A stretch of DNA of 64,000 bases from Collinsella sp. AF20-14LB (GCF_003459505.1 NZ_QRWD01000004.1:1-64000), one strand, 5' to 3'. Positions 25,161-34,035 are shown, counted from the stretch's first letter. Notes: generated by a model from the letters alone, not told the origin. A program made the numbers and translations.

Positions 25161-26423
25161 CTACAGCCCGTACACTTCAACCATGGCTTCGCCGATGCGA
25201 TGGGGGACACCCGTGACCAGGGCATTGCCCATGCAGAAGGCTCGATGGCCATCGGTCATGCCGGTGTCGGTCCAGCCCTTCGGGAATCCCTGGAGCTGGT
25301 CGAGTTCGTCGGGAACAAGACGACGGAAACGACCGTCGGGGCACTCGATGACATGCTTAAAGCGGCTGGCTCCCGTGCCGCCTTCGCCCGTGAGAATCGT
25401 ACGGCTTGGTTTGTCGATAGCATCCGGGAAGCTCATGGCACCCTCTGAATACGTATACGTAAAGCCGGTTTTCTTATTGGTGCGCTCTTCGCGTTTGCTG
25501 CCCTTGAGGTAGCGCCAGTCGGGAAGCTTTTCGTCAGAGATGTAGAACTGTTCCGGAACATTCGCCTCGTCAACAAGCACATCGCCAAGTACGCGGCGCT
25601 CGCCGTGATAGTCCTCGGCGAAGTCGCAGGTCAGAACGTGGCAGTCCTGCATGACGCCGGCATTCTTAAACTGAGAGGTCTTTTGACCAACGCCAAAGCG
25701 AGTCGAGTTCTCGTAAGGATCGGGCAGGACATCGAGTTCCGCAATTTCGTCAGGGTAGATGGCGGGGAAGGCCTTCGCCATAACGCCGTTGTGCATGCGG
25801 TCAACAAGGTCGACCTTGCCAGCGTTCTTCTCGCAGAAGATGTAAACGCGTTTGCGGCGCTGGGGGAAACCGTATTCTGCTGAGTTGACCACGCGCCATT
25901 CGACGGTGTAATCGAGGTCGGCAAGGCAGCTCAAGATGATGGCGAAGTCTCGACCGCGCTGGGATGCGGGCGACTTGAGCAGGCGATCAACATTCTCAAA
26001 GAGCCCGAAGCGGGGCTTCTTCATCTCGAGGAAGTGATAGATATCCCACCAAAGGACACCCTTCTTGCCTTCGATGCCATGTGCCTGATTGAGCGGACGT
26101 GCGACGGAGTAATCCTGGCAAGGGAAGCCGCCGACGACCATGTCAACGTCGGGGATTTCAATCTCGCTGGCTTCAGCCTGCTCCAAGACTTTATTAATAT
26201 CTTCGTTGACTACGGAATCCTCGCCAAAGCGGTCCATATAGCAACGTGCCGCGAACTGACGAGCCTTTGTTCCGGGTGGTTCCCACTGGTTGGCCCAAAT
26301 GGTGCGAAAGGGTCCGGCGGGCTTCATGTAGAAATCCGGATAACGGGGGTCGGCATAGCCTTCGAGGCCTAAACGGAATCCGCCGACACCGGCAAACAGC
26401 TCGGCAATCTTGACCTCTGACAT
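25161..26423 (-). CDS. DNA (cytosine-5) methyltransferase of a Sau3AI-like system
   Basis: A 420-residue m5C methyltransferase. KIAELFAGVGGFRLGLEGY is motif I, GGFPCQDYSVARPL is motif IV with catalytic Cys102, GLFENVDRLL is motif VI with its Glu-Asn-Val, and FPQRRKRVYIF is motif VIII. The C-terminal GNALVTGVPHRIGEAM is motif X. It should methylate the C in the site cut by the adjacent endonuclease, GATC if that enzyme truly follows Sau3AI. The start MSEVKIAE fits motif I position; no strong ribosome binding site is visible, and an upstream in-frame extension to 26492 is possible. It is divergent from the endonuclease gene, 165 bp apart. Confidence 0.92.
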   Translation of the reverse strand: MSEVKIAELFAGVGGFRLGLEGYADPRYPDFYMKPAGPFRTIWANQWEPPGTKARQFAARCYMDRFGEDSVVNEDINKVLEQAEASEIEIPDVDMVVGGFPCQDYSVARPLNQAHGIEGKKGVLWWDIYHFLEMKKPRFGLFENVDRLLKSPASQRGRDFAIILSCLADLDYTVEWRVVNSAEYGFPQRRKRVYIFCEKNAGKVDLVDRMHNGVMAKAFPAIYPDEIAELDVLPDPYENSTRFGVGQKTSQFKNAGVMQDCHVLTCDFAEDYHGERRVLGDVLVDEANVPEQFYISDEKLPDWRYLKGSKREERTNKKTGFTYTYSEGAMSFPDAIDKPSRTILTGEGGTGASRFKHVIECPDGRFRRLVPDELDQLQGFPKGWTDTGMTDGHRAFCMGNALVTGVPHRIGEAMVEVYGL

Positions 26424-26588
26424 GCTATTCCAATCGATATAACGAACGTTTATAAACCAAACTACGATAACCGATCTGGCAAAAAAGATCAACCCTTAAT
26501 TTTAGCACTCTCAGATAACGTTCATTATTGCAGTATGGCGCACGTCATGGGCTACCATGGGGCTAACTGCGATTTTCGGAGGTATCCT

Positions 26589-28094
26589 ATGTCCAAGAAG
26601 CACCTCGATTTCAAGCGCATGCTTGACGATACCGATTTTTCTGACCCCTCAAGCATTGAGCGATATGCTGCCAATCTCGACGGGATGACGTTTCGCGATA
26701 TTCTCGAGCTTGGCATTGCGCCGGAGGGGGAGAGCGCGCCCAAGGACTTTGGGTCCAAGAAGTACAAGGGTGGCATGGGAACCCTGATCGAGGAGCGTTA
26801 CTTTGGCTATAAGGCCAACAGCGATGATCGGCCAGATTTTCCGGAGGCAGGCGTTGAGCTCAAGGCGACGTGCTTCGACGTGCTCAAGAACGGTCGCAAA
26901 TCTGCCGGCGAACGCCTCGTTTTGACGATGATTCCTTACGATCGTCCGGTGACGCTCGATTACGACAGTTCACATCTTAAGACCAAACTCAGCAATATTC
27001 TCTTGGTTTATTACGGCCGCGACCTCTCAATCGACAAATACGACCAGCGCATTGAGCGTGCAGTTATGGTCCGTCTGCCCGAAGAGGACATGAAGATCAT
27101 TCGCGCCGACTACGAGAAAATCATTTCGTACATTCAAGATGGTCGCGCCGATGAGCTTTCGGAGGGTATGACTACCTACTTAGGCGCCTGCACGAAGGGT
27201 AAAACCGAAGCGAAGATGTGGGTTGACCAGTATTATGAGTACCTCAACACCGATACGGGCGAGATTGAACACCGTCGCGCGAAGCGTCGAGCCTTTTCGC
27301 TCAAGCGCTCGTATATGGACTACGTGCTCCATACCTACGTGCTCGGTGCCCCGCGCGTTGGCGAGAGCATCGTCCAGGCCGGCGACGATCCCATTGATTT
27401 CGAAAGCTACGTAACTGGACTTATCGAGTGCCACTATGGTGAAACCGATCGCCAGATCGCGGAGCAGTATGGGTTGGAGTATACGGGCAACAAGGCGCAA
27501 TGGACGACGATCGTTTACCGCATGCTCGGCATTAAAAGCAATGCCGCCGAGGAGTTCGTTAAGGCTGGGATTTCCGTTCGGGCTGTTCGCGTTAATAAAA
27601 AAGGCCACATCGAGCAGGCGATGTCCTTCCCGCCGTTTAAGTTTAAGCAGCTGATTAACGAGGATTGGGAAGCGTCGCCTTTCCGCGCATGCCTCGAAAC
27701 CAACCGCTTCTTCTTCGTTGTGTTCCGTGAGGACCACGAGGGTGTGCTGCATCTTGATCGTTGCCTGTTCTGGGCAATGCCGGCAAACGAAATCGAAGGT
27801 CCCGCAAAGGCTTGCTGGGACGAAACGAAAAAGGTTATTCGCGAGGGAGTTGAGCTAAAGCCGTATAGGGATTCGGCAGGAAAGCTCAAAGTGGCCAACA
27901 ATCTGCCTGGTATGGCTGACAATCCAATCGTTCACGTTCGCCCACATACGTCGAAAGCTGCGTACAGATTCGCCGATGGCACCGAGGTCGGCGATATCGC
28001 AAAGAACGCTTACGAACTGCCGGATGGGCGCTGGATGACCAGGCAATCGTTCTGGTTCAACAAGAGCTATCTGGAGCACATCCTGGGACTGTAG
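26589..28094 (+). CDS. Sau3AI/MutH-family type II restriction endonuclease
   Basis: A 501-residue endonuclease, close to the length of Sau3AI. The catalytic part is in the first MutH-like domain: KGGMGTLIEERYFGY with Glu69, then DFPEAGVELKAT giving Asp83, Glu90 and Lys92, with the same D-x6-E-x-K spacing as MutH. A second MutH-like half follows after residue 250 and probably binds DNA. Family members cut at GATC. ATG 26589 has GGAGG upstream. The divergent C5 methyltransferase at 25161 provides protection. The site is a prediction from the family. Confidence 0.87.
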   Translation: MSKKHLDFKRMLDDTDFSDPSSIERYAANLDGMTFRDILELGIAPEGESAPKDFGSKKYKGGMGTLIEERYFGYKANSDDRPDFPEAGVELKATCFDVLKNGRKSAGERLVLTMIPYDRPVTLDYDSSHLKTKLSNILLVYYGRDLSIDKYDQRIERAVMVRLPEEDMKIIRADYEKIISYIQDGRADELSEGMTTYLGACTKGKTEAKMWVDQYYEYLNTDTGEIEHRRAKRRAFSLKRSYMDYVLHTYVLGAPRVGESIVQAGDDPIDFESYVTGLIECHYGETDRQIAEQYGLEYTGNKAQWTTIVYRMLGIKSNAAEEFVKAGISVRAVRVNKKGHIEQAMSFPPFKFKQLINEDWEASPFRACLETNRFFFVVFREDHEGVLHLDRCLFWAMPANEIEGPAKACWDETKKVIREGVELKPYRDSAGKLKVANNLPGMADNPIVHVRPHTSKAAYRFADGTEVGDIAKNAYELPDGRWMTRQSFWFNKSYLEHILGL

Positions 28095-28128
28095 GTCCTC
28101 GAGCCCGCAACTCAGCTACCTGCGCATA

Positions 28129-28194
28129 CTCGATTTTCGAGGAATTCCACACTCGATTTCCGAGGATAACTGGACTCGATTTTCGAGTTTTGCC
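28129..28194. repeat. three tandem 23 bp units with CTCGATTTTCGAG palindromes
   Basis: CTCGATTTTCGAG starts at 28129, CTCGATTTCCGAG at 28152 and CTCGATTTTCGAG at 28175, exactly 23 bp apart. The spacers between palindromes differ. The array lies between the convergent ends of the endonuclease gene and the DUF5710 gene. It could be a terminator-like set of stems or a protein-binding array. Confidence 0.75.
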
Positions 28195-28893
28195 CTACAG
28201 GTAAATTCCCTCGCACAGGGGCTTGTGGAACTGGATGTGGTGGTCGCGTGCCCAGGTGAAGAGTGCCTGGTCAAAGTTGCTCTGACTGGCGGGGATGCCA
28301 AAGACGCCGGCGACTTTCACGCGCACGAACTCCAACGCGGGCAGCTTGTTGATGGCCGTGAGCGCAAACGGCGACGTGGGCTCCTCGAACAGGTAATGGC
28401 TGCCTTGCAGCGCGCCGCAGGCGGTGCAGGTGCTGGCGAGCGATACGGTCTTGGTGGTGCGCGACGTTACGGGCTTGTAGCCGCAGCGCTCGCGCAGGTA
28501 GTCGCGGATCTCGGCCGGCACGCAGCCCAGCGCGGGGACGATAGCTATGGCGTTGGCGCGGGCGGTGTCGATCGCGATGTGGCCCGTGTCGTCCATGGCG
28601 GGTACTGCGCCGGGCGCAGCCTTGCTGCCCGAGTCCTCGGCTACCCGATACGGAATGCCAAAGGCCGTGACCGTTGTCTGCTCGTGGCACTTCCAGCATT
28701 CGCGCTTGCCCAGCACCAGGTAGATGTAGGGCGCGCTGGGGTCGGAGCGATCCACGCCGGGCAGCCACGCGGCAAAGGGCTCGGGGTTGACGCCATCGGG
28801 CACGTACCAGATCTTTTTGATCCGGTCCCACTTGGCGCCCAGGGCTTTGGCCTCGTCTTTGTGCAAAAAGGGAACATCGAGCTCGGTGCGCAT
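28195..28893 (-). CDS. DUF5710-domain protein
   Basis: A 232-residue protein. Residues 1-46 (MRTELDVPFLHKDEAKALGAKWDRIKKIWYVPDGVNPEPFAAWLP) are a DUF5710 domain, often linked to nucleic-acid-processing and mobile-element proteins. A following part has two Cys pairs, CWKCHEQ and CTACGALQG, which may bind zinc, and ends in a helix-rich stretch. No catalytic motif is evident. The frame is open to 29085, but AAGGAG is placed for ATG 28893. It is convergent with the endonuclease gene. Confidence 0.72.
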   Translation of the reverse strand: MRTELDVPFLHKDEAKALGAKWDRIKKIWYVPDGVNPEPFAAWLPGVDRSDPSAPYIYLVLGKRECWKCHEQTTVTAFGIPYRVAEDSGSKAAPGAVPAMDDTGHIAIDTARANAIAIVPALGCVPAEIRDYLRERCGYKPVTSRTTKTVSLASTCTACGALQGSHYLFEEPTSPFALTAINKLPALEFVRVKVAGVFGIPASQSNFDQALFTWARDHHIQFHKPLCEGIYL

Positions 28894-29298
28894 GGCGGCT
28901 CCTTTGTGCGGCTTGCGGTGCATGTGCTCCAAGGATACCCCAGCGGCGGACGTCCGATGCATGCCGACGGAATTGCTGATGTTCTTGCTGTTGGCCGCGG
29001 CTGTTTGCAAACGCGACGGTGCCGTTGGGGCATTGCTATAAGTCAGCAAATGAGCAATTTGGCCGTCCAAGCAGTCGCAAAGCAAAATGGAAGTCCCGCG
29101 CCGTCAAGCAGTTTTGCCACTGCTGCACTACATAACCACAGTTAAACGCGGCAATTCGCTCTTGTACAGTCTTAACCGTGATCACACGTCATTAGTAGCT
29201 CAGAGGTTAGGGCGGTGACTGAATGGCTCGGTACAAAGGCGAGAATAGGGCATGGGAAGGAGCCGCTCGGCTGCTCGCAAATCCGGCGCGCGGACGTG
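28894..29298. other. 405 bp gap at the left edge of the decayed mobile module
   Basis: Apart from the DUF5710 promoter region I find no gene. TAGCTCAGAGGTTAG near 29191 resembles a tRNA D-arm, but no anticodon or T-arm follows. The frame of the next HTH gene is open from a GTG at 29215, but that stretch does not look like protein. This may be an eroded junction of an integrated element. Confidence 0.35.
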
Positions 29299-29460
29299 AA
29301 GGTGTGCGAGACCCCCAAGCACGTGGCCGAGATCGGCGGGTGGAGCCTGCGCCAAGTCCAGAAGTGGTGCGCGGACGGGACGCTCCCCGCGATGATGATC
29401 GGCGGCACCTGGGCGATCAGCGGGCAGAAAATCTGCGACATGCTCGGCATTGAGGACTAG
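29299..29460 (+). CDS. small helix-turn-helix protein (excisionase-like)
   Basis: A 53-residue protein, VKVCETPKHVAEIGGWSLRQVQKWCADGTLPAMMIGGTWAISGQKICDMLGIED with GTG read as Met. The CETPKHVAEIGG-WSLRQVQKW-GTLPA pattern and the Gly-Thr-Trp-x-Ile ending match excisionase-type winged HTH proteins (HTH_17/MerR-like). The start is uncertain; GTG 29305 or an extension to 29215 is possible. The next ORF begins 2 bp after its stop, as in element-borne operons. Confidence 0.6.
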   Translation, partial: KVCETPKHVAEIGGWSLRQVQKWCADGTLPAMMIGGTWAISGQKICDMLGIED

Positions 29461-29462
29461 CG

Positions 29463-29633
29463 ATGCCTATGGAAGCATTCAAGGAAAATGACACCGGTGG
29501 CCGTATGCTTGGCGGCGGGGCCACCGGCGGCGAGTGGACAGGCCGGGGGCCTGTCGTGGCTGCATCTTACAGCTCGGTCACGGGGAGCGCCGCCTCGCAG
29601 CTCGATTGCGGGGTGAGCCAGCATGAACGATAA
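29463..29633 (+). CDS. small ORF between the HTH gene and the primase remnant
   Basis: A 56-residue Gly-rich ORF beginning MPMEAFKENDTGGRMLGGGATGGEW. I do not recognise it. It starts 2 bp after the HTH gene and overlaps the start of the primase remnant by 11 bp, the tight spacing of a translationally coupled operon. Such short linkers are common between xis-like and primase genes in satellites and plasmids. Confidence 0.4.
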   Translation: MPMEAFKENDTGGRMLGGGATGGEWTGRGPVVAASYSSVTGSAASQLDCGVSQHER

Positions 29634-30063
29634 GGAGAAGGCCGACTTGGCGTTCCTCTCTATGGAGCCGCCCAAGAACTACGAGACTTGGAAGAACATC
29701 GGCATCAGCTACGAGGCCGCTGGAGGCGACCACGACACGTTCCTCAGCTGGTGCTCCCACGACCCCGAGAAGTACGACGAGGCCGTTACCCGCAAGCTCT
29801 TCGAGCATGTGGACGAGGGCGGTAGGATCACGGCGGGCACGCTCTTCTGGCATGCGGCGAACGCAGGTTGAAAGAGCGCGGGCGACCATACAAGCGGAGC
29901 GCTTTGCACGGCCTCCGGCGGCCAGGACCTCTCCGGATTGCCGTACTTGGAACAGGCGATCAAGCAAATCGAGGCCAAGGCGTTTTACCTGCACTTCTGC
30001 TGTTTACGGGAAGCAAACAGCCGTTCGGTGGCGTTTTCAAGCTCAGGTCTCCAATCCCTCTGA
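29623..30063 (+). pseudogene. primase C-terminal-domain (PriCT-like) gene with in-frame stop
   Basis: The first 82 codons, including PPKNYETWKNIGISYEAAGGDHDTFLSWCSHDPEKYDE and GGRITAGTLFWHAANAG, resemble the PriCT domain of mobile-element replication proteins. TGA at 29869-29871 stops it, but the same frame continues sensibly (KSAGDHTSGALCTASGGQDLSGLPYLEQAIKQIEAKAF) to a stop at 30061-30063. A Trp codon TGG changed to TGA would explain this, since a Gly-Trp end is usual here. The N-terminal primase and any helicase part are missing, so the gene is a remnant. Confidence 0.6.
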
Positions 30064-30156
30064 TTGCTGCTAATCTATAAAGTTAGCGAGTTGAATTCTT
30101 TTCGAGTTTGTGACGCTCGCATACGGTCATTCTAGGACGCCGAAGGGGTGATTGCG

Positions 30157-31233
30157 ATGAGCGTTGATAGTTCCACGGAGGATAAGGCTCAGAGCGCCTC
30201 CATTGGTGCTGTGGATTTGTTTTGCGGGGTCGGGGGTCTGACCTACGGTTTACGCACCGCTGGCATCGATGTGGTGGCTGGGTTTGACCTCGATTCCTCT
30301 TGCCAGTACGCCTACGATGCGAACAACGGCAAGGACAAGTTCATCTGCAAGAACATCGCCGAGGTCACCGGGGAGGAAGTCAAGGAGCTCCTGAAGGACT
30401 TTGACATCAAAGTCTTGGTAGGGTGCGCTCCTTGCCAGCCCTTCTCGAAGCACCGCAAGGACAAGAAGCATCGCGAGAAGCACAAGGACTGGGGGTTGCT
30501 TGCGCAGTTTGGGAGGCTTGTGCGTGAAGTGCAGCCAGATTACGTGTCCATGGAGAACGTGCCCGAGCTCGAGAAGGAGAGCATCTTCTCTGGTTTCTTG
30601 AACACGCTTAAGGAGTCCGGATACTCGGTGGAATACAGCGTCGTAAAGGCTGAGGAGTACGGTGTGCCCCAGCATCGGCGGCGATTGATTCTGCTAGCTT
30701 CTAGAAATGGGTCCATCAGCTTGATTGACCCTACGAATGATAACGCTCATGCTGTTACGGTTCGGCAGGCAATAGGTGCGCTGCCTGCCGTGAGCGCTGG
30801 CGGCTCTTGCAGGGGGGACTCTCTGCAAACGGCGTCGGCGCTATCAGAACTAAACTTGAAGCGCATTAAGGCTTCGACGCCTAATGGCACGTGGCGAGAT
30901 TGGCCTGAGGACCTGAGGCTTGATTGTCATAAAAAGGCTGCTGGCCAAACGTACCCTGCGGTCTACGGGAGGATGGCTTGGGACGAGACGTCCCCAACTA
31001 TAACTACGCAGTTCTATATGTACGGTACGGGCCGGTTTGGGCATCCAGAGCAAAATCGAGCCCTAACCTTGCGTGAGGGTGCCGTCTTGCAGAGCTTCCC
31101 GCAGGATTACAAGTTCATTAGGCCTGGCGAGAAGATCAGCAAGAAAGCTGTGGCACGGCATATTGGAAACGCCGTGCCACCAAAGCTCGGCGAAGCGGTT
31201 GGCAAAAGCATAATTGCCGCTTGCGTACACTAG
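30157..31233 (+). CDS. DNA (cytosine-5) methyltransferase, second system
   Basis: A 358-residue m5C methyltransferase. AVDLFCGVGGLTYGLRTAGI is motif I, VGCAPCQPFSKHRKDKKH is motif IV with catalytic Cys93, SMENVPEL is motif VI, and VPQHRRRLILLAS is motif VIII. RHIGNAVPPKLGEAVGKSI is motif X. ATG 30157 follows AAGGGG; a GTG at 30148 is also in frame. It is not close to the methyltransferase at 25161. The HEPN and DUF262 genes converge on it with a 4 bp overlap, which suggests a linked defence unit in which methylation marks self. Site unknown. Confidence 0.9.
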   Translation: MSVDSSTEDKAQSASIGAVDLFCGVGGLTYGLRTAGIDVVAGFDLDSSCQYAYDANNGKDKFICKNIAEVTGEEVKELLKDFDIKVLVGCAPCQPFSKHRKDKKHREKHKDWGLLAQFGRLVREVQPDYVSMENVPELEKESIFSGFLNTLKESGYSVEYSVVKAEEYGVPQHRRRLILLASRNGSISLIDPTNDNAHAVTVRQAIGALPAVSAGGSCRGDSLQTASALSELNLKRIKASTPNGTWRDWPEDLRLDCHKKAAGQTYPAVYGRMAWDETSPTITTQFYMYGTGRFGHPEQNRALTLREGAVLQSFPQDYKFIRPGEKISKKAVARHIGNAVPPKLGEAVGKSIIAACVH

Positions 31234-32036
31234 CCCTCTTCTGATTCGGTCATACCGCGCCGATATTCACCGGCGTTGAGATAGGTCGAAACATCCTTGC
31301 GGAGCTGCATCAAAAATGAGTCAACATGATTGACTAGCTCCGCAAGCTCCGATGTTGTCACCTGATTGCTTGCTTCTGCAAACGAAATTGATCCATGAGC
31401 TAGGTCATTCCGTCGATTCTTGATGTCTTTAAGCTCGCTCTTAATCTCATCCCTCTTGCAGTTCGCTATATCATCATGAATCGATATTCCGTGGTCATCA
31501 AAGAGCTTGAGGATTTTGTCTGCATCTAGATTTCCACCGGCGATGGTGTTCCGAACGCTGAATTGAAGTACGTTATTTTTAACAGCATGATCAAGCAACC
31601 TCTTGCTTATGGACTCGGCAGTACTATTGCTGGCTTTTGGGTCGCTCAACCCGTTATACATTTGGGTATGGTGCCAAATCGATTGAAGCTTTTCGGAAAC
31701 CTCAGCGTAGCCGCAACCCTCGTCCTTTACTCTGTCGTAAATCGCCTGCATGAGATTAGTGACCGAGTACTCAATGATGTTGTAGATCATAAGCTTGACG
31801 TTGGAGCGGATGACACTGGAAACGAGGGTCACATCTGGTGTCGATGAGGGCAGGCCACTGGGATTTGCCTTTTCAGCGTTTTCGTACGCTCCTCGCATTA
31901 CAGCATTGTAGCGCACGCCCTCTGCGCCTTGGTCAAGCGAATCGAGCAGGGTCGCGAGCGTAATCATGCTCTTGGTCTCACCAAGGCGGTCGTTGTAGAC
32001 CTCTTCGTACCCCAAGTTAAAGTCATTGGAATCCAT
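31230..32036 (-). CDS. MAE_28990/MAE_18760-like HEPN nuclease
   Basis: A 268-residue helical protein. The motif RNDLAH (Arg209 to His214, R-x4-H) is the HEPN ribonuclease active site, preceded by the long helices LKDIKNRR and by SNVKLMIYNIIEYSVTNLMQAIYD. This pattern fits the MAE_28990 family of HEPN proteins that accompany DUF262 genes. It begins 5 bp after the DUF262 stop, so the two are co-transcribed and probably form a complex. The expected role is RNA cleavage on infection. No signal peptide. Confidence 0.78.
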   Translation of the reverse strand: MDSNDFNLGYEEVYNDRLGETKSMITLATLLDSLDQGAEGVRYNAVMRGAYENAEKANPSGLPSSTPDVTLVSSVIRSNVKLMIYNIIEYSVTNLMQAIYDRVKDEGCGYAEVSEKLQSIWHHTQMYNGLSDPKASNSTAESISKRLLDHAVKNNVLQFSVRNTIAGGNLDADKILKLFDDHGISIHDDIANCKRDEIKSELKDIKNRRNDLAHGSISFAEASNQVTTSELAELVNHVDSFLMQLRKDVSTYLNAGEYRRGMTESEEG

Positions 32037-32041
32037 AAGGT

Positions 32042-33100
32042 TTACCGCTCCGCCTTCAGCTTGTTGGCAACGAAATCAATGCGAGCTTTCAACTTGGCCT
32101 TTACGTTTGCCGAGTCTGACCGCACAAGGGTCTGGAACTCTTCGCAATCAACCCAAGACATGTCTTTGCGCGAAAGGTCCTTGTCCTCCGACAACGCCAC
32201 GGCAACGCCGACCGCAATAGCTTCGAAACGCGCATGAGGAGTCGTTTTTCCTGTCGGTGTCTTTTTGAAACCCCTGTCTCCCAAGCACTTCTCAACGTAT
32301 TCCAACATTTCTTTGAAGCGAGCGACGAGTTCATTGCGCTTGTCAGGTGACTCGGCAAGCTCGATGTTCATGCGATTCGTGTATTCATCCAGGTAACTAG
32401 CAACGCGGTCTTTGTAACCCTCGAAATCTGGGTAGCCGTCTGCATAGGCGAAGAAACGAGTGACAAGTTCCATGTCATCGTAGTGTTTGCGCGCCGTCTC
32501 GCTTAACGGGGCAAGTTTTATAAAGAGCGGATCATTGGAGAGCTCGCTTACTAGTTTTGTAAAATCGCCGCCCATGGAGCCACGGCGAATTTCTTGCGAT
32601 TTGAGCTGCTTGCCCGATGAATTGATACGACGAAAAATCTCCTGTCGGACGTCAAAGGTGGTCCCTTCCTCAAGGTAAACCACTCGAAAGCTCGCGTTAT
32701 CGAATCTTCTTTGTACTTCTATGGGAAGTTCTGAATAGGTCTTTCCGTTGACAGATGTAAGGATGTTTAGATTGCACAAGGTTAAATCGCCTCTGGCAAA
32801 GTTCACCAAGGCGTTCATCCTTTGCGCTCCATCAACGATTTCCGTTCTGCCATCTTCAGCATCGGCAAAGAACATGTAGGGAATGGGCAGACCAATTAGC
32901 ACAGACTCAATAAAGTAGCTGCAGTCAACGTCCGTCCAGACGAAGTTCCGTTGATAGTCAAGCGGAATGTAGAATGCATCAGCATTGAACTTATTGATGA
33001 GGTATTCCGCAACGTATTCGCGAGTGCTGAATCGCACATCCTTTTTCTTGTCGCGAATCTGTTCGGAAATCTCGATCGTCTCACTTTGTTGATCGGTCAA
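32042..33100 (-). CDS. DUF262 (GmrSD/ParB-like) domain protein
   Basis: A 352-residue protein. IPLDYQRNFVW with Gln50 and Arg51 and the motif EIVDGAQRMNALVNF with Asp90, Gln93 and Arg94 define the DUF262 domain, a ParB/Srx-like NTP-using fold found in GmrS and other anti-phage proteins. The usual C-terminal HNH (DUF1524) nuclease is absent; the HEPN protein encoded next may supply the effector. ATG 33100 is the first gene of the leftward pair, with its promoter region in 33101-33200. Confidence 0.85.
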   Translation of the reverse strand: MTDQQSETIEISEQIRDKKKDVRFSTREYVAEYLINKFNADAFYIPLDYQRNFVWTDVDCSYFIESVLIGLPIPYMFFADAEDGRTEIVDGAQRMNALVNFARGDLTLCNLNILTSVNGKTYSELPIEVQRRFDNASFRVVYLEEGTTFDVRQEIFRRINSSGKQLKSQEIRRGSMGGDFTKLVSELSNDPLFIKLAPLSETARKHYDDMELVTRFFAYADGYPDFEGYKDRVASYLDEYTNRMNIELAESPDKRNELVARFKEMLEYVEKCLGDRGFKKTPTGKTTPHARFEAIAVGVAVALSEDKDLSRKDMSWVDCEEFQTLVRSDSANVKAKLKARIDFVANKLKAER

Positions 33101-33324
33101 TCGCCTTCACCTCAATCTATAGCAGGACGAAGCCAACTTAGGTCTGACTGGCTGTGGGATGTGAAGTCCTCTCCCATAACCAATGCTGCACTCTAATGAT
33201 ACCAGCAGATGCCTGGCATTAGAGTCGTGCCCCTCTGCCACTTTGTGACGCCCGTCTAGGCTGCTCGTATCGAGTAACTGGGCGGGCGCCTTGTTGTGCC
33301 TGCCGCGATTTGAAAGCAGGATAC

Positions 33325-33652
33325 ATGGACGGTGAGACTCATGGCGACGAGGCGGCGAAGGTCGAGCTCGCGGAAGGGCAAGAGGACGCGAGGTCGGCAG
33401 AGGTGGCGGACGCCCTTCGCTCGGAGATCGAAGCGGTGGAGGGCGCAGCAGCCGACGAGCGCGTGGAGTACTGAGCTCAGGCTCGCTGGGGCGCGGAGCG
33501 TCAAGGCCGCGCGTGCCCTTCTCGACGAACACGGGGGCGACGTGGGCGCGCTCAAGGAGGCGGAGCCCTGGCTCTTCTCGGTCCCCCCGCGCCCGCTGGG
33601 ATCACGGGGCTGTCAAACGCGGGAGCCGCTGTTTGTGTCGACGACAAACTGA
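33325..33652 (+). pseudogene. frameshifted phage minor structural/scaffold (gp20-like) remnant
   Basis: Frame one reads MDGETHGDEAAKVELAEGQEDARS... to ERVEY and stops at 33472-33474. From there frame two reads ELRLAGARSVKAARALLDEHGGDVGALKEAEPWLF, which closely resembles the C-terminus of phage gp20 scaffold proteins (AGAKNVKAAKALL pattern ending in Leu-Phe). One extra base near 33471 explains the break. The N-terminal part is far shorter than in whole gp20, so this is a decayed prophage piece. From 33101 to 33324 I see only the DUF262 promoter region. Confidence 0.55.
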
Positions 33653-33702
33653 ACATTGTGGCGCGACCAAATTGAGCACTTTGGCAAACACGCCGCGTTA
33701 AC

Positions 33703-34035
33703 CTATCCCACCGCCTTGCCGAGCATGAGCGTCGCCTCCATACGGTGACTCGCGCCGGTGAACTCGACCAGGCGGCCGTGGTGGACGATGCGGTCGATCA
33801 TCGCCGCCGCCATCTTGTCGTCCCCCAGGACCGTGCCCCACTTGCTGAACTCAATGTCTGTGGTGATGACCAGGCTGTGCCTCTCGTAGCAGTTCGACAC
33901 CCCCTGGAACAGCAGCCTCGCGCTGTCGAGGTCCAGCGGCACGTAGCCGAACTCGTTCAGGATGACCAGGTCGTTTCTGGCGATGTCCCTCATCGCCGCC
34001 TCCAGCGAGTGCTCGCGCGCCGCCTTTTGGGATAC
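33703..34035 (-). pseudogene. IS21-family IstB ATPase, 3' fragment
   Basis: About the last 110 residues of IstB: REHSLEAAMRDIARNDLVILNEFGYVPLD, FQGVSNCYERHSLVITTDIEFSKWGTVLGDD, and MAAAMIDRIVHHGRLVEFTGASHRME. The Walker A region and the partner istA are missing; homology ends near 34035, 70 bp from tRNA-Val. The stretch 33635-33690 may be the matching IS end, since it carries short repeats such as AAACTGAACATTG and CAAATTGAGCACTTTG. A truncated, non-mobile copy. Confidence 0.8.

Noticed and set aside
28129-28187. CRISPR array
   Set aside because: Three short palindromes at 23 bp with 10 bp spacers are too small, and there are no cas genes in the window.
29170-29215. Possible tRNA (TAGCTCAGAGGTTAG)
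   Set aside because: Only a D-arm-like stretch; no anticodon stem, T-loop or acceptor pairing follows.
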